Source: Metellina segmentata (taxonomy: Eukaryota > Arthropoda > Arachnida > Araneae > Tetragnathidae). From it: a stretch of 64,000 nucleotides of DNA. The notes below the pieces were generated by a model, which was not told the DNA's origin, ran no database searches, and saw only the letters and a list, made by a program, of their open reading frames with translations. This document shows, piece by piece, positions 1 to 10,445 of the stretch; position 1 is the first letter of the stretch; the number at the start of each line of letters is the position of its first letter. The stretch lies in contig OX375874.1 in NCBI GenBank assembly GCA_947359465.1, forward strand, positions 88,527,672 to 88,591,671. Direction: 5' to 3'. A program made the position numbers and the translations under genes.

Positions 1-393
1 TAAACTATTCAAGGGAAACGGTAAGAGAACACCAGACATGGGGACCACCATGCTTTTTTACACAGATGCCATTTGTCAAAATACATGGCGACATCCATGA
101 TTGATTTTCTACTACCGTTGATTATTGAGCAAAAATCAATACAAAAGAAATAAATTTAAATTATTTTATTTTTTGTATTCAAGTCTGTAACAAATGAGTA
201 CATTACAAAGTTGTTAGTAAATAACACGTAACACTTAAACTTATTAATGAGGTAGGTAGGGCAGATAGTTTTAAATTTTTAACAATAATGTTTATTATTT
301 TGAATTATAAATACTTTTAATTTTAATTTAATTTAACACTAATCGGTGCACAATATTTTTGGTGAACCTGTCTTTAGCTAACACAAATAGATT
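1..393. other. unassigned AT-rich flank of Helitron remnant
   Basis: No coding potential is seen. On the - strand this is the sequence downstream of the Helitron helicase stop codon, so it may be Helitron 3' sequence. I could not find a CTRR end with a hairpin here, so the element's end is either lost or lies outside the window. Confidence 0.3.
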
Positions 394-1208
394 TTACGGT
401 TTTCCTACACGTGAACATGCAACATATAGTTGCCCATGAGAAAAACATGGATTTTCCAAATCCAAACCACAAATGGACATTGTTTGGCCTTGAGACTTGT
501 TTATAGACATGGCAACAGCTAAACGAATTGGAAACTGTAACCTTTTGAAGGGTATCGTAGATTCTGATGGTATCATCGGAACACGTGGCAACAGGACCAC
601 TTCTCCTTTAAACTTTCCAGTTAAAATGGTAGCTTCAAGAATATTTCCGGTGATCTTTTTGATGACCAAACGCGTACCATTGCATAATCGAGGTGGATTC
701 AAATTACGCAGGAGAATGATAGGTGAACCAATCTTTAATCGAAGATTATGTGATGGCATTCCAGGTATATCTAGTGAATTTAAAAATTCAATTGGAAAAT
801 TTACACTATCATTTTCATCAACAACAGTGTCGATTGATTTAAAAGACATCAGATCGCCTGGTAACAACTGTTGTAACTGGAAGTTAATTTCGTCAACATC
901 AACATTTTTGGCTGCCAAAATAGCCCGATCACTGAGCCAGTTATGATTCAAGTAATTACTCTGTATATCCGGAAAAATACTCTGAATCAATTCGTTTTTT
1001 CCCTGAAGAACAGTGCAGAAATTGTCTGGTAGTTTAATGCATTGCGTATTTGGTTGCAGTTCTATTTTACCGTTCCCAATATCTAGCAATTGTTCAGAAA
1101 ATATTCTGGACGGATTTTATCTTGAAGCCAAATTAAAATGTGGGCATGAGGCAAACCTCGCTTTTGCCACTCAATTGAATACAGCCAACAACGTGTGATA
1201 CCAAAAAC
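394..1208 (-). pseudogene. Helitron Rep/helicase gene, internally deleted remnant
   Basis: Two pieces of a Helitron transposase lie back to back. At about 1100-1208 one frame carries the Rep motif RGLPHAHILIWL, including the HAH metal-binding histidines typical of HUH Rep nucleases. From about 1100 down to 394 another frame gives the C-terminal part of the PIF1-like helicase: FSEQLLDIGNGK at its start, INKSQGQT (helicase motif V) and LYVACSRVGKP (motif VI) before the stop. The central region of more than a thousand residues expected between Rep and the helicase core is missing, and the two parts are out of frame. The protein would nick and unwind DNA during rolling-circle transposition, but this copy cannot. 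The domain identity is secure; where the deletion falls exactly is inferred. Confidence 0.88.
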
Positions 1209-1566
1209 AATTCACTTTATAATTCAGTCTAAATAACACGTGGCCGGCTATGCTAATCACTGTATTGCGTTTACTACGAAATAAATTTAACTTATACTTT
1301 AGACTCAGCAACACGTGGTGGTTATGCCATTAAATTGTAGCTTATGTGAAACGTTGGTACTTTCAACACAGCGCCATCTGTTAGAATACTTACTCAATCC
1401 AGTCAACAGATACCGCAATAATTTGCAATAAAATAATATCGCGGCTATAAATTGAGATGAAGGCTATCCTATCTTTTAAGTTAGATCAAACTGCACACGG
1501 TGCGCAAATTTGATTGAAATCGGTTAAGTAGTTTAGGCGTCCATAGCGGACAAACAACGTGACGCG

Positions 1567-1568
<2 letters not shown>
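1209..1568. repeat. degenerate repeat sequence upstream of (TA)n
   Basis: Two similar blocks of about 45 bp (near 1210-1255 and 1288-1330) share the core ACACGTGG followed by GCTATGC or GTTATGC. The last part, 1490-1568, reads into the (TA)n tract and contains GGTTAAGTAGTTTAGGCGTC, a phrase I associate with the 3' ends of dispersed arthropod repeats. The family is not identified. No gene is seen. Confidence 0.4.

Positions 1569-1641
<73 letters not shown>
1569..1641. repeat. (TA)n microsatellite, left half
   Basis: About 73 bp of uninterrupted TA dinucleotides. It is separated from a second TA run at 3145-3203 by the mariner element, so the two runs were probably one tract before the insertion. 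Confidence 0.97.
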
Positions 1642-1644
<3 letters not shown>

Positions 1645-1763
1645 GGTGGTCCCGAATTCATGGTACAAACTTTAATGGTAGGTACAGGACATTGTAACAA
1701 TGATTTATTGTATAGGAATGTATAGTCGCAAGTGACGCGGTGAGGCGAAAACAGGGGAAATAA
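1642..1763 (+). repeat. mariner left terminal inverted repeat
   Basis: It matches the reverse complement of 3023-3144 at 121 of 122 positions; the mismatch is A versus T in the AGGCGAAAAC / AGGCGTAAAC stretch. At 122 bp it is long compared with the roughly 30-bp ends of classical mariners. Confidence 0.95.
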
Positions 1764-1818
1764 CGGCCGAAAGGAAAAACAAAGATTTTATTGAAAGCGT
1801 TGTTGACAAGTGTCATGT

Positions 1819-2895
1819 TTACAGTAATTGTTCAAAATTGCGTCCACCAGTATCGATACATGCTTGACAGCGTCGGTGGAGCGATTGGCGTACACGTTCA
1901 AAGATGCCTGGTATTTCACGCACACCTGCAGCAGCTACAGATAAGCGAGCGACGAGATCCTCATCTGAGTCAACTGGAGTCTCATAAACAAGATGCTTTA
2001 GATGTCCCCATAAAAAGTAATCGAGGCTCGATAAATCGGGAGATCGGGGTGGCCAAGGGACTGGTCCACCACGCCCAATCCATCGAGTACCAAACGTGGC
2101 ATTCAGGTAATTCCGTACATCAATGCTGAAGTGTGCTGGCGCCCCATCGTGCTGAAACCACATGCGGTTACGAATGGCGATCGGAACATCATGCAGCAGT
2201 TGTGGTAACACTTCTTTCAGAAAAATAAGATAGCTTCCGCCAGTGAGCCGCGTGGGTAGTAAGTATGGGCCAATCAAAAAGTCGTTCACAATACCAGCCC
2301 ACACATTAATACTGAAACGTTGTTGAAACGCATGTCGACGCGTTGCATGTGGATTATCGGTTGCCCACACATGGGAATTGTGCGCATTAAAGACACCCTC
2401 GCGTGAAAATGTCGCTTCATCTGTAAATAGCACATAATCTACGAAATCCGGCTGCAACGCACATTGCTGCATCACCCACAGGCAGAAGTTCACGCGGCGA
2501 GGATAATCTGCCGGATTCAATGCTTGTACTTTCTGAAAATGGAAGGGGTGTAAGCGATTTTCGTTTAACACTCTGCATACAGTCTGATGACTCACACCTA
2601 CGTCACGCGCAACAGTTCTTGTGCTTGACTCGGGTCTATCAGCCACAATGTTCAAGATGCTTTCTTCCAGCCTTGGAGTGCGTACAGCTCTTACTCGACC
2701 AGCGCCATGTCTGTTGACGTCGAACGCACCTGTTTCACAAAGTTGACGATGTAACCGTTGAAAAATTCTATGATCCGGCATTCGTCGATCAGGATACTCC
2801 GCGCGATACATTCGTAACGCAGCTCTGCCGTTACCATTTGCACGGCCGTACATGTAATGCATGTCTGCTTTTTCTGCATACGTCAAGTCACCCAT
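1819..2895 (-). CDS. mariner/Tc1-superfamily transposase, DD41D
   Basis: A 358-residue transposase that would cut and rejoin its own element at TA sites. Residues 1-60 form an N-terminal helix-turn-helix region, and a second DNA-binding part around 70-115 contains SSTRTVARDVGVSHQTV. The DDE/D catalytic core has D159 in LFTDEATF, D250 in FQHDGAPAH and D292 in SPDLSSLDYFLW. Counting gives 41 residues between the second and third aspartates, hence DD41D rather than the DD34D of classical mariners. GRGGPVPWPPRSPDL is the usual pre-motif. All three catalytic residues are present with no stop or frameshift. The start is the first ATG after the right TIR. It fills most of the element between the TIRs, as expected for an autonomous copy. 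Confidence 0.95.
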   Translation of the reverse strand: MGDLTYAEKADMHYMYGRANGNGRAALRMYRAEYPDRRMPDHRIFQRLHRQLCETGAFDVNRHGAGRVRAVRTPRLEESILNIVADRPESSTRTVARDVGVSHQTVCRVLNENRLHPFHFQKVQALNPADYPRRVNFCLWVMQQCALQPDFVDYVLFTDEATFSREGVFNAHNSHVWATDNPHATRRHAFQQRFSINVWAGIVNDFLIGPYLLPTRLTGGSYLIFLKEVLPQLLHDVPIAIRNRMWFQHDGAPAHFSIDVRNYLNATFGTRWIGRGGPVPWPPRSPDLSSLDYFLWGHLKHLVYETPVDSDEDLVARLSVAAAGVREIPGIFERVRQSLHRRCQACIDTGGRNFEQLL

Positions 2896-3022
2896 CGTCT
2901 ACGGCAGCACAATTGTGAATGGCGCTTTTCCCTACTGCGATGCATCATGTTCAACAGCGGCTAGACATCTACTGCCCTCTACCGGCAATGATACCAACCG
3001 ATCACTCCATTTCTCTTTCCTT

Positions 3023-3141
3023 TTATTTCCCCTGTTTACGCCTCACCGCGTCACTTGCGACTATACATTCCTATACAATAAATCATTGTTACAATGTCCT
3101 GTACCTACCATTAAAGTTTGTACCATGAATTCGGGACCACC

Positions 3142-3144
<3 letters not shown>
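3023..3144 (-). repeat. mariner right terminal inverted repeat
   Basis: The inverted partner of 1642-1763. It ends GGGACCACCCTG immediately before the TA of the target duplication. The transposase start codon lies about 130 bp inside this end, so the promoter is probably in or next to this TIR. Confidence 0.95.

Positions 3145-3203
<59 letters not shown>
3145..3203. repeat. (TA)n microsatellite, right half
   Basis: About 59 bp of TA repeats, continuing the tract split by the mariner insertion. Confidence 0.97.
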
Positions 3204-3207
<4 letters not shown>

Positions 3208-3712
3208 TTTTTTTTTCTATGCTGTTGTATGAATATTTCGCTATGCTGTTGAGCTACTAATTTAAACTGAGTTTATTGCGATCTGATATATTTTTAATGT
3301 AAATTAAATCACTTAAGGGTACTATTCTTTCTGTGAAAGCGATAAAGTTAGACTAAAATATTTTCCGAAAGGTTCTCTAGAACAATGCTCTCAGAAAAGG
3401 ATAAAAGTTGCTTACTGTTTACAATGCGTAAATATAGGTTAGATTAGCAACGATTTTACATCAGAAAGGTTTTCACTTGCTCACTTCTCTCATAGAATGA
3501 CAAAAGTTGCTTACTCTTTGCAGCGACCTAAATATTAAGGTTAGATTTTTTTGGGCACCGTGTTTGTACATACTATATTATCCCAGATATATTTTTACTG
3601 TAAATAAATTCACTCAATGATGCTATTCTTTCTATGATAGTGATAAAACTAGACTAAAATATTTGAGTGTCCCATGAGCGAGCGAAGCGATCCGAAGAAC
3701 TGCGCCCCCTAG
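3204..3712 (+). mobile_element. non-autonomous Helitron-like element, 3' part
   Basis: The sequence ends GCGCCCCCTAG followed by T, preceded by the palindromic motif GCGAGCGAAGCGA. Both are shared with the better defined Helitron copies at 22072-23374 and 45142-45784. Inside are two diverged direct copies of a segment of about 85 bp (near 3278-3363 and 3581-3663) and two copies of an AAAAGTTGCTTACT block, so the element contains an internal duplication of about 300 bp. The 5' TC end was not found; it could lie left of the TA tract, which would make the microsatellite part of the Helitron. Confidence 0.6.
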
Positions 3713-3799
3713 TTTACATAAAATACATACATACATCAGTCATAATTTAATCTAGGTAAGATCTTGAACATTATTCTCCGAAAATTCATTCGATAATTA

Positions 3800-3887
3800 A
3801 GGTAATGGTAATTAATTAACGTCGTATTGCAGCAACACAACGTGCTATTGGGTACCGTCCGGGATCAATCCCCAAAGGAAAAATTCC
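3800..3887 (-). repeat. SINE tail fragment
   Basis: It matches the 3' half of the tRNA-derived SINE family seen at 10117-10445, 41590-41920, 44120-44441 and 52347-52639. The shared block includes GCAGCAACACAACGTGCTAT. The tRNA-like head is missing. Confidence 0.6.
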
Positions 3888-4468
3888 GATCGATAGTTAA
3901 GGAAAAGAGCAGGTGGTTATCTTCATTTATAAATCGCAAGATTTTTTTTTCATTGGCTCTTTTTAACAAAAGACCATTTTATGCTAACTTGCAAATATTC
4001 TAGAGATAAACTGAAGCTCAGGAGCTTTAATTCCAGTGACGAGACAAGTGGGGAATTTTTAAGCTCTGAAAGAAGATGAATTGAAATTTGTATGCCTTTT
4101 GAAAGGAGGAGGTTTTCCACCACACTCACGTGGGTTCTATTTCTGTGTCTCTAGGAGGTCTCGCGATTCTGTTAAGTGCTTCGCATCCTACTCTAATGGT
4201 AAACCAAGCGCTCTTCCCTTTTATCGTGAAAAAGAGAGGTGAACGTTTTTCTTTTTTTTTCTCTCTCTCTCCGCCATCTTCCAGCTCAGGACTTTTTTTT
4301 CTCGACATTTTCCTTGGATTTTGTTATCTAACCATATTCTTTGGACGGATGAGCAAAACACTGGTTTGCTGCAAAGGGAGGGAATTTATTTGTGGACTCG
4401 CTGAGCTCGTCTGAAGGGATGTTTAGCATAAGTTTGAAAACGTTTCCGGAACTGGACAAAAAATTGAG
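3888..4468. other. unassigned intergenic sequence
   Basis: It contains a T/C-rich tract near 4240-4310. Open frames on both strands here are short and low-complexity. No gene or repeat family was recognised. Confidence 0.3.
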
Positions 4469-4932
4469 ATGTGAATGGAGTTGTTCAATACCTAGGAATG
4501 TGAATAGCATGCAGGAAAAATGAATAACAATAGAATGAATTGAATAGAATTACAGCACCGAAACTTTAATTTTTCTTTGGTAGATTGGCTAACGTTAACT
4601 TATATCTGTTTGAAAACTTTTAGTTTGTATTTGTGTCTTAGATCTTAACAACTATCTTTGTCATTCAAATAAATGTAAGCAGAGCATTCTATATCTTACT
4701 ATGTGAATGGAGTTGTTTAATACATAGAGAAGTGAATAGCATGCAGGAAAAATGAATTACAATAGAATGAATTGAATAGAATTCCAGTACCGAAACTTTA
4801 ATTTTTCTTTGGTAGATTGGTTAACGTTACTTTTATCTGTTTGAAAACGTTTAGTTTGTATTTGTGTCTTAAATCTTAACAGATATCTTCGTCAATCAAA
4901 TATATGTAAGCAAAGCATTCTATATCTTACCT
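4469..4932. repeat. 232-bp direct tandem duplication
   Basis: Two adjacent copies (4469-4700 and 4701-4932) share most positions, for example GAATGAATTGAATAGAATT and TTTTTCTTTGGTAGATTGG. They differ by scattered substitutions, so the duplication is not very recent. The right copy ends at the splice donor of the candidate 48-nt exon at 4931-4978, and the left copy carries a second version of the same intronic sequence. Confidence 0.9.
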
Positions 4933-4978
4933 TCTGCAACCAATCCTTCCCCAGAAACGTCTGTTAGAGTTCTACCAC
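4931..4978 (-). CDS. candidate 48-nt exon, possibly of the Ig-domain gene
   Basis: On the - strand a pyrimidine-rich stretch ending GTTGAATAG precedes a 48-nt segment ending GCAGAAG, followed by GTAAGA, a near-perfect donor. If the incoming phase is 1, as left by the Ig exon at 11136-11364, the exon reads without a stop as GRTLTDVSGEGLVAE and leaves phase 1 again. It is therefore a symmetrical exon compatible with that gene, which runs in the same direction about 6 kb upstream. The evidence is splice signals and phase only. An open 48-nt segment is common by chance, and transcript data are lacking. Confidence 0.35.
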
Positions 4979-6185
4979 CTATTCAACAAAAAGCAGATAT
5001 CAATATCTAGAGTAGAACTCGTTAACATTACAATTTTTAGAAAAACGAGTAAAGCATTTTAAAATGTACATTCAGAGACACAAAATAAATTCTTATTTTA
5101 TATAAGTAAAGTTAAGTGTTATACTACAAGTTTTATAAATGACAAACTTATACACCTCCAAAATACATGATGTTTGTTAATACCCGTATTAGTGAAAAGA
5201 AATAAACGAATAAACTATTGTTTAAATCAGATTTTTTAATTATTTTAAGTGCTAGGACTCCTTTAAGCTTCGTTTGTCGCTCCCCACTTTTTACTTTTGC
5301 AATACAAGTGCTAATTAGGCCGGGACAAACAAGGACTCCTTTAGGTGCATTTTACATTCATAAACAGGAGGTTTTGAAACGTATGATTTATTTATAGCGG
5401 AGCGTTGTACCTTGAAACCGTATGAGCCGTGAACTAAATTAAATATATCCGTTACCTAATGGAGAAATTTGATAGTATGTGTACTTTATATCTATCTAAT
5501 GTATACATATACGTAGCATAAAATTTAAATTATGATATTAAGTATAGTATATCACCACCACACAGCCACCACATATGTCACAAATATCAAAATACATTTG
5601 TGATACCTGATGTAACTTTGGTGACCATTTCAGATGTTCAGATCTAATGCTATTGGTTTATTTTTGTTTTTCTACATGGTGAGTAATTTTGTAGAACAAA
5701 TTTGACTTTTAAAAATAACTGCAATGATTTTATTGGAAAGCATAACTAAAGTAGATATTTACCACAATTTAATTCTTTATAAGATAAAATATTAAGATTT
5801 TAAGAAACATAATTTATATTCGTTAGATTTAACAAAATATCACAAATGGTTACCAGTATCAGCTTAGATGGGTCTATGGTGCAACCATATTTGCCTTGTC
5901 TTCAGATTTCATTTGACTAATAATTATTTACGTAAAACTACGAGTATTTGATTCTTGCAACAAGCACAGTAATTAGTAAATACTTTAGATTATTATGTCT
6001 ACAATTCCTTTTCTTATATTCAGATTGGATAAAAAATTTATATGGTAGGCTTAGTGTCACATACGTGAATGAAATAAAACTAATTTCTAAAATTTATTTC
6101 GCACTAAGCTTAACTTATATAAATAACATATGGAATTAAGAAATTAGACCCCTGTAGTTGATTTACAAATGAAAAATATTCCTGG
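4979..6185. other. unassigned AT-rich sequence
   Basis: No recognised gene, repeat or transposon terminus. It would be intronic if the 48-nt exon belongs to the Ig-domain gene. Confidence 0.3.
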
Positions 6186-6925
6186 TGCTGTATGAAAAAC
6201 CTACATCAAAGTTTTCACGATTGAGAAAATTGTTACTGGATTTGAAGCGACAGTGACCCTTTAAATGAAAACATTTAGTGAATAGATTTAGAATTTTAAA
6301 CTGCTAAAAGGCCTTTATGTTCCACTTATTTTACCCTTCCACCATAACATTGATGAACCTAGTGTATCTGGTGTTGGTTAGGAAAAATAATTTGTAACAG
6401 TATTCCCTGAAATAATTCAACCTAATCCAAAAGAGCTGAGGTCGAGGAGAAAAAGTTTGGACTGGATTATTAACAGAAACTCCTGAAAAAGAAAAACTGG
6501 AAATTAAAAAATGTGTTTATATACAAAAGGGTATCTTATCTAAAGAGGAAAGATTGCGTACATAGTTCTGACGAGGACTTGGATGAAGAATTGATTTTGC
6601 GAGAGATAGAAATTGAAGAAAGTTTCTTTTTTCTGATATTCTTTTGGAATCACATAGAAGTGATGACAAAGAGGAAGAAACTAGTAATACAGAGATGCAT
6701 ATAGAAAATTTTTATCTTGGTAGAACTATGAGGAAAGGAATGCAAAAAAGCATTATGTTATTGAAGTTTGGAATATTGTTGGCATGGATATCAAGTTAAT
6801 TTCAATAGAAGGTAAACGGTGAACTAAACAAGGTTTTTGTCGGATCAGCATGTTCCTGATACTTTTATAAGTAAAGTGGTAAAGAAATTACCTAGCTTTC
6901 CTGTACACGTGGTTCTGAGCGCCAA
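6186..6925 (+). pseudogene. Tigger/pogo (DDE_1) transposase C-terminal remnant
   Basis: Broken frames give, in order: TGFEATVTL followed by MKTFSE (compare the GFRATGI.P.N...F block after the catalytic core of pogo/Tigger transposases); GLLTETPEKEKLEIKK (the LTDTPEK block); an acidic stretch SSDEDLDEELILREIEIEE; and KHYVIEVWNIVG followed in another frame by GYQVNF and SKVVKKLP, the small C-terminal domain seen in insect Tigger-like proteins. Several stops and frameshifts separate these blocks. The catalytic domain is not recognisable. The family call rests on block order recalled from known proteins. Confidence 0.5.
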
Positions 6926-9900
6926 TTAACACAAATATATCTTCCAGTGTACTTTTCCACCTTTATTCCATGTAACCACATTACTTTAGTTTTAATATTT
7001 CAATAAAATATATAATTATTTCTATTAGTTTTATGCTTAAATGTAATTCATTTTGGTTAATGTGACTTAAAACTGAATAAAAAATATTTTTTACTAAGGG
7101 AATATCTAAAACCAACCAACTAACGGATTAAAACATGCAAGTGAAGAACAACTAGAAAATAGTATAATCCAAGTTGTGCAACAAAAGGTACAAGGTAAAA
7201 CATGCCAATATACTTCATACGTATTGGCTTGTATATTTTCGAAGAAAATTTTTTTTTAAGTAATGATAATTAATACAAGACACATTTGCCACACAAAAAC
7301 CATTTCTAAAATTATGACAATGCACTTCTATGAAACAAAATTATGTGAACTGTGAAAATTATATTGTATTTCTAACAAAATTTCAAAAATTATTGAGATA
7401 GATATCTTACATAAACAATTTAAGAATGAAAATTGGTCCAAGTCCTTACTCTATCTTATCTAAAAACATTCGTCAACAGTTAAAAAAATTAGAAACCTTC
7501 TGTAAATATAACTCCAGAAATAGAATTTAAGTAGAAAAAAAATTTTAAACTATCTTTTCTAAGTTACCGATATGAATTTAGTTTTGTAAGCATGGCAATT
7601 TATTAGCTTTGATTAGTTTTCAACTTGAATTCTAAAATCATAAATACTATACACAAACTATAATTTAACCATCCACGTTCTTTTCCAAAATTGTGTCGTT
7701 CTATTAATATATTTAATGCAATTTATGAAATAAATTAAAAACTTGAAACTGAATTACAAATACTAATGTTTTCTTTAATCTGTAGCCTCACTTTCAGAGC
7801 TATTGTTTATATTTATGGACTACCCCTGCTAGTCATACTAAGGGTATTTCATTTTTATGAATTAGAGAATGGGCATAAGAATAAAATTTACCTACTTAAT
7901 ACAGTTCTAAGAATGTATATAATAGAGTCGCAATCAGAGGGAGCTTGGAAGCCCAAAAACCCCTTTGAAGTGTTCTTGATTGAACACAAATAAATGTCAA
8001 AGTTATCTCAACTGTTGTAAATCAAAGTTGTGGACAGGTATGAAAATAGCCAAATACGCATTCTGGCCCTCTGGTGGCGTGGTATATGTCGAAAATGGCA
8101 TAGTATGGAGTCAAATAGAGTGCTTATGTTATCCTGAGGCAAATTATGTCAAGCATTCCGCTACTGCTTGCTCTAGTTCCCTTATATAAAGGGGACGGAT
8201 GCAAATTGACGGGACTTTTGTCAAGAATGGGTTTGAACACTGATACCCTCCAGGGAGAAACAAGTCTCGCGTGGATGTTCGTTATAGTGCTGGTAATTAG
8301 TCCCTTGGACATGTGACATGAAAGACAAAACAACAGGTTGTAGTATCTCCTGGGCATAACGCTGCGCTTTCAAACTACCTCTACTAGAGAGAATCGGCTG
8401 TCGTAGGTGCTTGAATGATTGACATAATTTGCTACAGGATAGCATAAGGACACAATTTGACTCCGTGCCATGCCGTATACTGGCATGTATCAACACTATA
8501 AAGTGCCTTACAACTTAATATTTTATGACCATTCTGATATAATTCTCCAAAAATAAGGAGTACCCTAGATTTAATATTGCTATATCATTTCTTTATGTCT
8601 TCACATATATTTCTGATGTTAACACTTGCTTCGGATAATTCAATTTTTTTTTCCAACAGAGAACCCATTTAATTTCCAGTTGCTAAAGCAAGCAAAGAAT
8701 CCATCTATGTGTGAAGTGACTGCCTGAATTGAGACAGTGCCAAAGTAGCAGGAGCAAAAAAAGAGGTTCCAGAGGACAAACAAATAGCCCCACTCTCACA
8801 CTTCCAAGAGATTCACCAGAGATCGCATTCTTCAACTGTGACAGGTAGAATGAAACATAGATGACACAGGCCGCTCAACATAAGATCCCTTCCCAAGCGC
8901 TTTTATGGATACCCGAACCAAATACAACAGTCTATTACAGCATGTAACGTGTTAGGGCCCATTCCCTACTATCTCCACAGATTCGGATTATCTCAGACCA
9001 GCCAATGCTCCTATGGGTTCGAGGGTACATCAATGTTCCCTCACAAGATCAACTTACCTTCTCTGCTTACAACCAAGACCCAACGCTGGATGGTTGAACT
9101 AAGCTGACGCAGGCATTAAGTAAGCTAATTAAGCTGGCTGAACTAAGCTAAGACGCCAGAACTAAGACGCAGAAATTCAGAGAGAATGTAAAATTATCGA
9201 TATCTTTGTCTACGGTAGGAACTATAGCAACAACATAAACGCAGTTCCCATTGTTGATACTAAAATACTGGCCAAAGGGCGCTGCGTGCACTCTGACGTG
9301 CGATAGATGTTGAACCTCTGGTTAGAACAGCTTTTGTGAACGATGTGACGCCATGATTACTATTCTGTTTGTTTCTTTGTTGTTGTGTTTTATAATGTGT
9401 TGGTGATAAATAAAACGGATAAAAATAATTAAAGATTTAGATTACCTTTTTCACGTCTGACAGGTAAGAGAACCTTTTGAAATTCATTTAAGAACTGTGC
9501 GAATTAATGCAAATTAGAATTTATAACACCCATATAACTTTCAGATGACCATCAAGAAAACCTAGCTGGGATTCTGCGTGATTAAAAAACTGATCAATTC
9601 CCATGCGAGACCACTAAATCGGTAAATCCTCACGAGGATAGGCGTGTGTAGCTTTTCCCCTGGCTGAATGCCTGAAATGGAAGAGATTAGACAAGAATAG
9701 GAAAATATTTTGCCTATTCTCCAAGATTTAGAGTGACTAACTGCGTATTCAGTAAAAAGACCCACGTCCTGACCTACTCCAAATAATTTATTTTACGGTA
9801 AAGAAACAATCAATAAAGCACACTGAAGATAATTTACTAAGTGTAAATCAAATTCCGCGTATCATACTGATAAAACGTATGTAGATGTGTCTGAAAATTG

Positions 9901-10116
9901 TCAATAAAATCATTAGACGTAATGTTTATTTAATACTACGGATTCGAATTCAAAAAACATTTAAGAGGCACTCCAAAATTACTTTTTGAATACTTGCCTG
10001 GTACAGCTTAACTTTATTTTTATTGCCCGACCATTGACCTTTTCGTCACTACAAGTTGTAAAATGTCGCCTATTTGTGAAGGAGTACCCAATGGGTAAGC
10101 AGCCGTTACAGGGTAG
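6926..10116. other. unassigned sequence, 3.2 kb
   Basis: No recognisable protein, RNA or transposon end. A short cluster of imperfect repeats of the type GAACTAAGCTAAGACGC lies near 9090-9175. The small ORFs (for example 7766-7993, 8221-8496, 9562-9765) have no domain-like composition. Confidence 0.3.
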
Positions 10117-10445
10117 ATAAGTAGTTAAATTAAAGTTACACTGGAGCAACACAATGTGCTATTGGCAACGAACTGGAATCAAGTACGAAGAGAAAGTTAA
10201 GAGAATCAGGCCCCGAAGTTTTGAACCACGATCAGATGACGAGGTCAACACTTAAGCTGACACCTCACTCTACAACCCTCCACACCACGTCAATATGATT
10301 ACAGTGGATGGCATGACAGATTTAACATGCACCAACCCCCAATACACGACGGTCGGTTAGATTGAGTTTCGAACTAGCACCCCCTGGGGTTTTCATCCAC
10401 AACTCTTCCAAACGGGCCACCTCGTCCCTGTTCCCAACAGGGACA
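10117..10445 (-). repeat. tRNA-derived SINE
   Basis: Read on the - strand, the tRNA-like head is near 10435-10365, with an A-box-like TGGCCCGTTTGGAAGAG and a B-box-like GTTCGAAAC. The SINE body then follows, with CGTCATCTGATCGTGGTTC and the tail block ATAGCACATTGTGTTGCTCC. The same body recurs at 41590-41920, 44120-44441 and 52347-52639. Its head was drawn into the 315-bp tandem array that follows. Confidence 0.8.

Larger units (their letters stand above)
1642..3144 (-). mobile_element. complete DD41D mariner-type transposon
   Basis: A 1503-bp class II element. It has 122-bp terminal inverted repeats (1642-1763 and 3023-3144) that differ at one position, begins CAGGGTGGTCCC, and is flanked by TA on both sides, as expected for the IS630-Tc1-mariner superfamily. 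It carries one uninterrupted transposase gene on the - strand. Near-identical termini and an open reading frame point to a recent insertion and possible autonomy. It sits inside a TA microsatellite, the ideal target for a TA-specific transposase. The subgroup name (rosa/VISITOR-type) is inferred from the catalytic spacing only. Confidence 0.95.

Noticed and set aside
497..946. 149-codon + strand ORF
   Set aside because: Antisense shadow of the Helitron helicase remnant.
1486..1668. 60-codon ORF made of alternating Tyr-Ile
   Set aside because: It is a translation of the (TA)n microsatellite.
1791..2129. + strand ORFs inside the mariner
   Set aside because: Antisense shadows of the transposase gene.
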